Source: JBEKHI01 sp050012355
GTDB lineage: Bacteria; Actinomycetota; Actinomycetes; Streptosporangiales; Streptosporangiaceae
Reading direction: 5' to 3'
Assembly: GCA_050012355.1 (NCBI GenBank)
Contig: JBEKHI010000094.1
Location: 1-22,563, forward strand
DNA length: 22,563 nucleotides
A model generated the notes under the pieces. The model saw nothing but the letters and a program-made list of their open reading frames with translations, ran no database searches and was not told the origin of the DNA. Positions 22,521-22,563 of the stretch are shown in pieces (position 1 is the first letter of the stretch; the number at the start of each line of letters is the position of its first letter). Position numbers and translations under genes: made by a program.

Positions 22521-22563
22521 ATGACCACGGTGTGCATTTTGCTGAATACCCGGAGTAACAGAT
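22521..22563 (+). CDS. Possible 5' end of a gene cut by the window edge
   Basis: An ATG at 22521 opens a frame (MTTVCILLNTRSNR) that is still open at the last base. GGAAGG lies 13 nt upstream, rather far for a ribosome site, and the upstream lower-GC region could hold its promoter. With 14 codons visible, neither the reality of the gene nor its product can be judged. Confidence 0.2.
   Translation, partial: MTTVCILLNTRSNR

Noticed and set aside
22274..22558. 94-codon plus-strand frame starting in the hairpin element
   Set aside because: It begins inside the palindrome, crosses the lower-GC intergenic patch, is Arg/Ser-rich and has no ribosome site.

Overview
The window is very GC-rich. Its genes favour G/C at third codon positions and GTG starts, and several starts sit 6-7 nt after a TANNNT box, as in leaderless actinobacterial transcripts. 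The conserved order DUF3046 - recA - recX - rny - miaB - miaA places it in an actinomycete chromosome, most likely Streptosporangiales/Thermomonosporaceae-like. That lineage call is an inference from gene order and content only. No rRNA, tRNA, CRISPR array, transposase or integrase was seen.

Layout. (1) 1-2530, minus strand: the N-terminal part of a large Lhr-family helicase, preceded by a membrane-anchored septum-formation/DUF4190-type protein. (2) 2689-4033, plus strand: DUF3046 and an EgtE-like PLP enzyme, convergent with an alpha/beta hydrolase (4128-4925, minus). A perfect 24-bp-arm inverted repeat lies in the convergent gap. (3) 4974-8731, plus strand: the recA control region (a match to the RecA-independent, PafBC-type damage promoter plus a degenerate LexA-like box), recA, recX, and rny (RNase Y). 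(4) 8734-12485, minus strand: a polytopic membrane protein and an S9 peptidase. Three 11-bp-spaced heptamers stand upstream of the membrane protein gene. (5) 12525-14890, plus strand: miaB-miaA with an ATGA overlap, divergent from the peptidase across a 39-bp gap. (6) 14856-20503, minus strand: an APC-type permease and a FluG-N-like amidohydrolase in one operon, then a large AfsR-like SARP/NB-ARC/TPR regulator whose 3' end overlaps miaA by 35 nt. (7) 20681-22119, plus strand: an RsbW-like ATP-binding protein, a small XRE regulator and a ClpP-like protein that appears to have lost its catalytic His and probably its Ser. (8) 22120-22563: mostly non-coding, with a second copy of the palindromic hairpin element seen at 4065-4122, then a patch of lower GC and possibly the first codons of another gene.

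How the genes work together. recA/recX form the recombination and SOS module, and its upstream region suggests dual damage control. miaB and miaA act on the same tRNA base: MiaA prenylates A37 and MiaB methylthiolates it. RNase Y supplies RNA turnover. The accessory part is regulatory: an AfsR-like protein occurs in the same window as SARP-style heptad repeats, and the kinase/XRE/pseudo-ClpP cassette at the right end is the best candidate for an undescribed functional unit.
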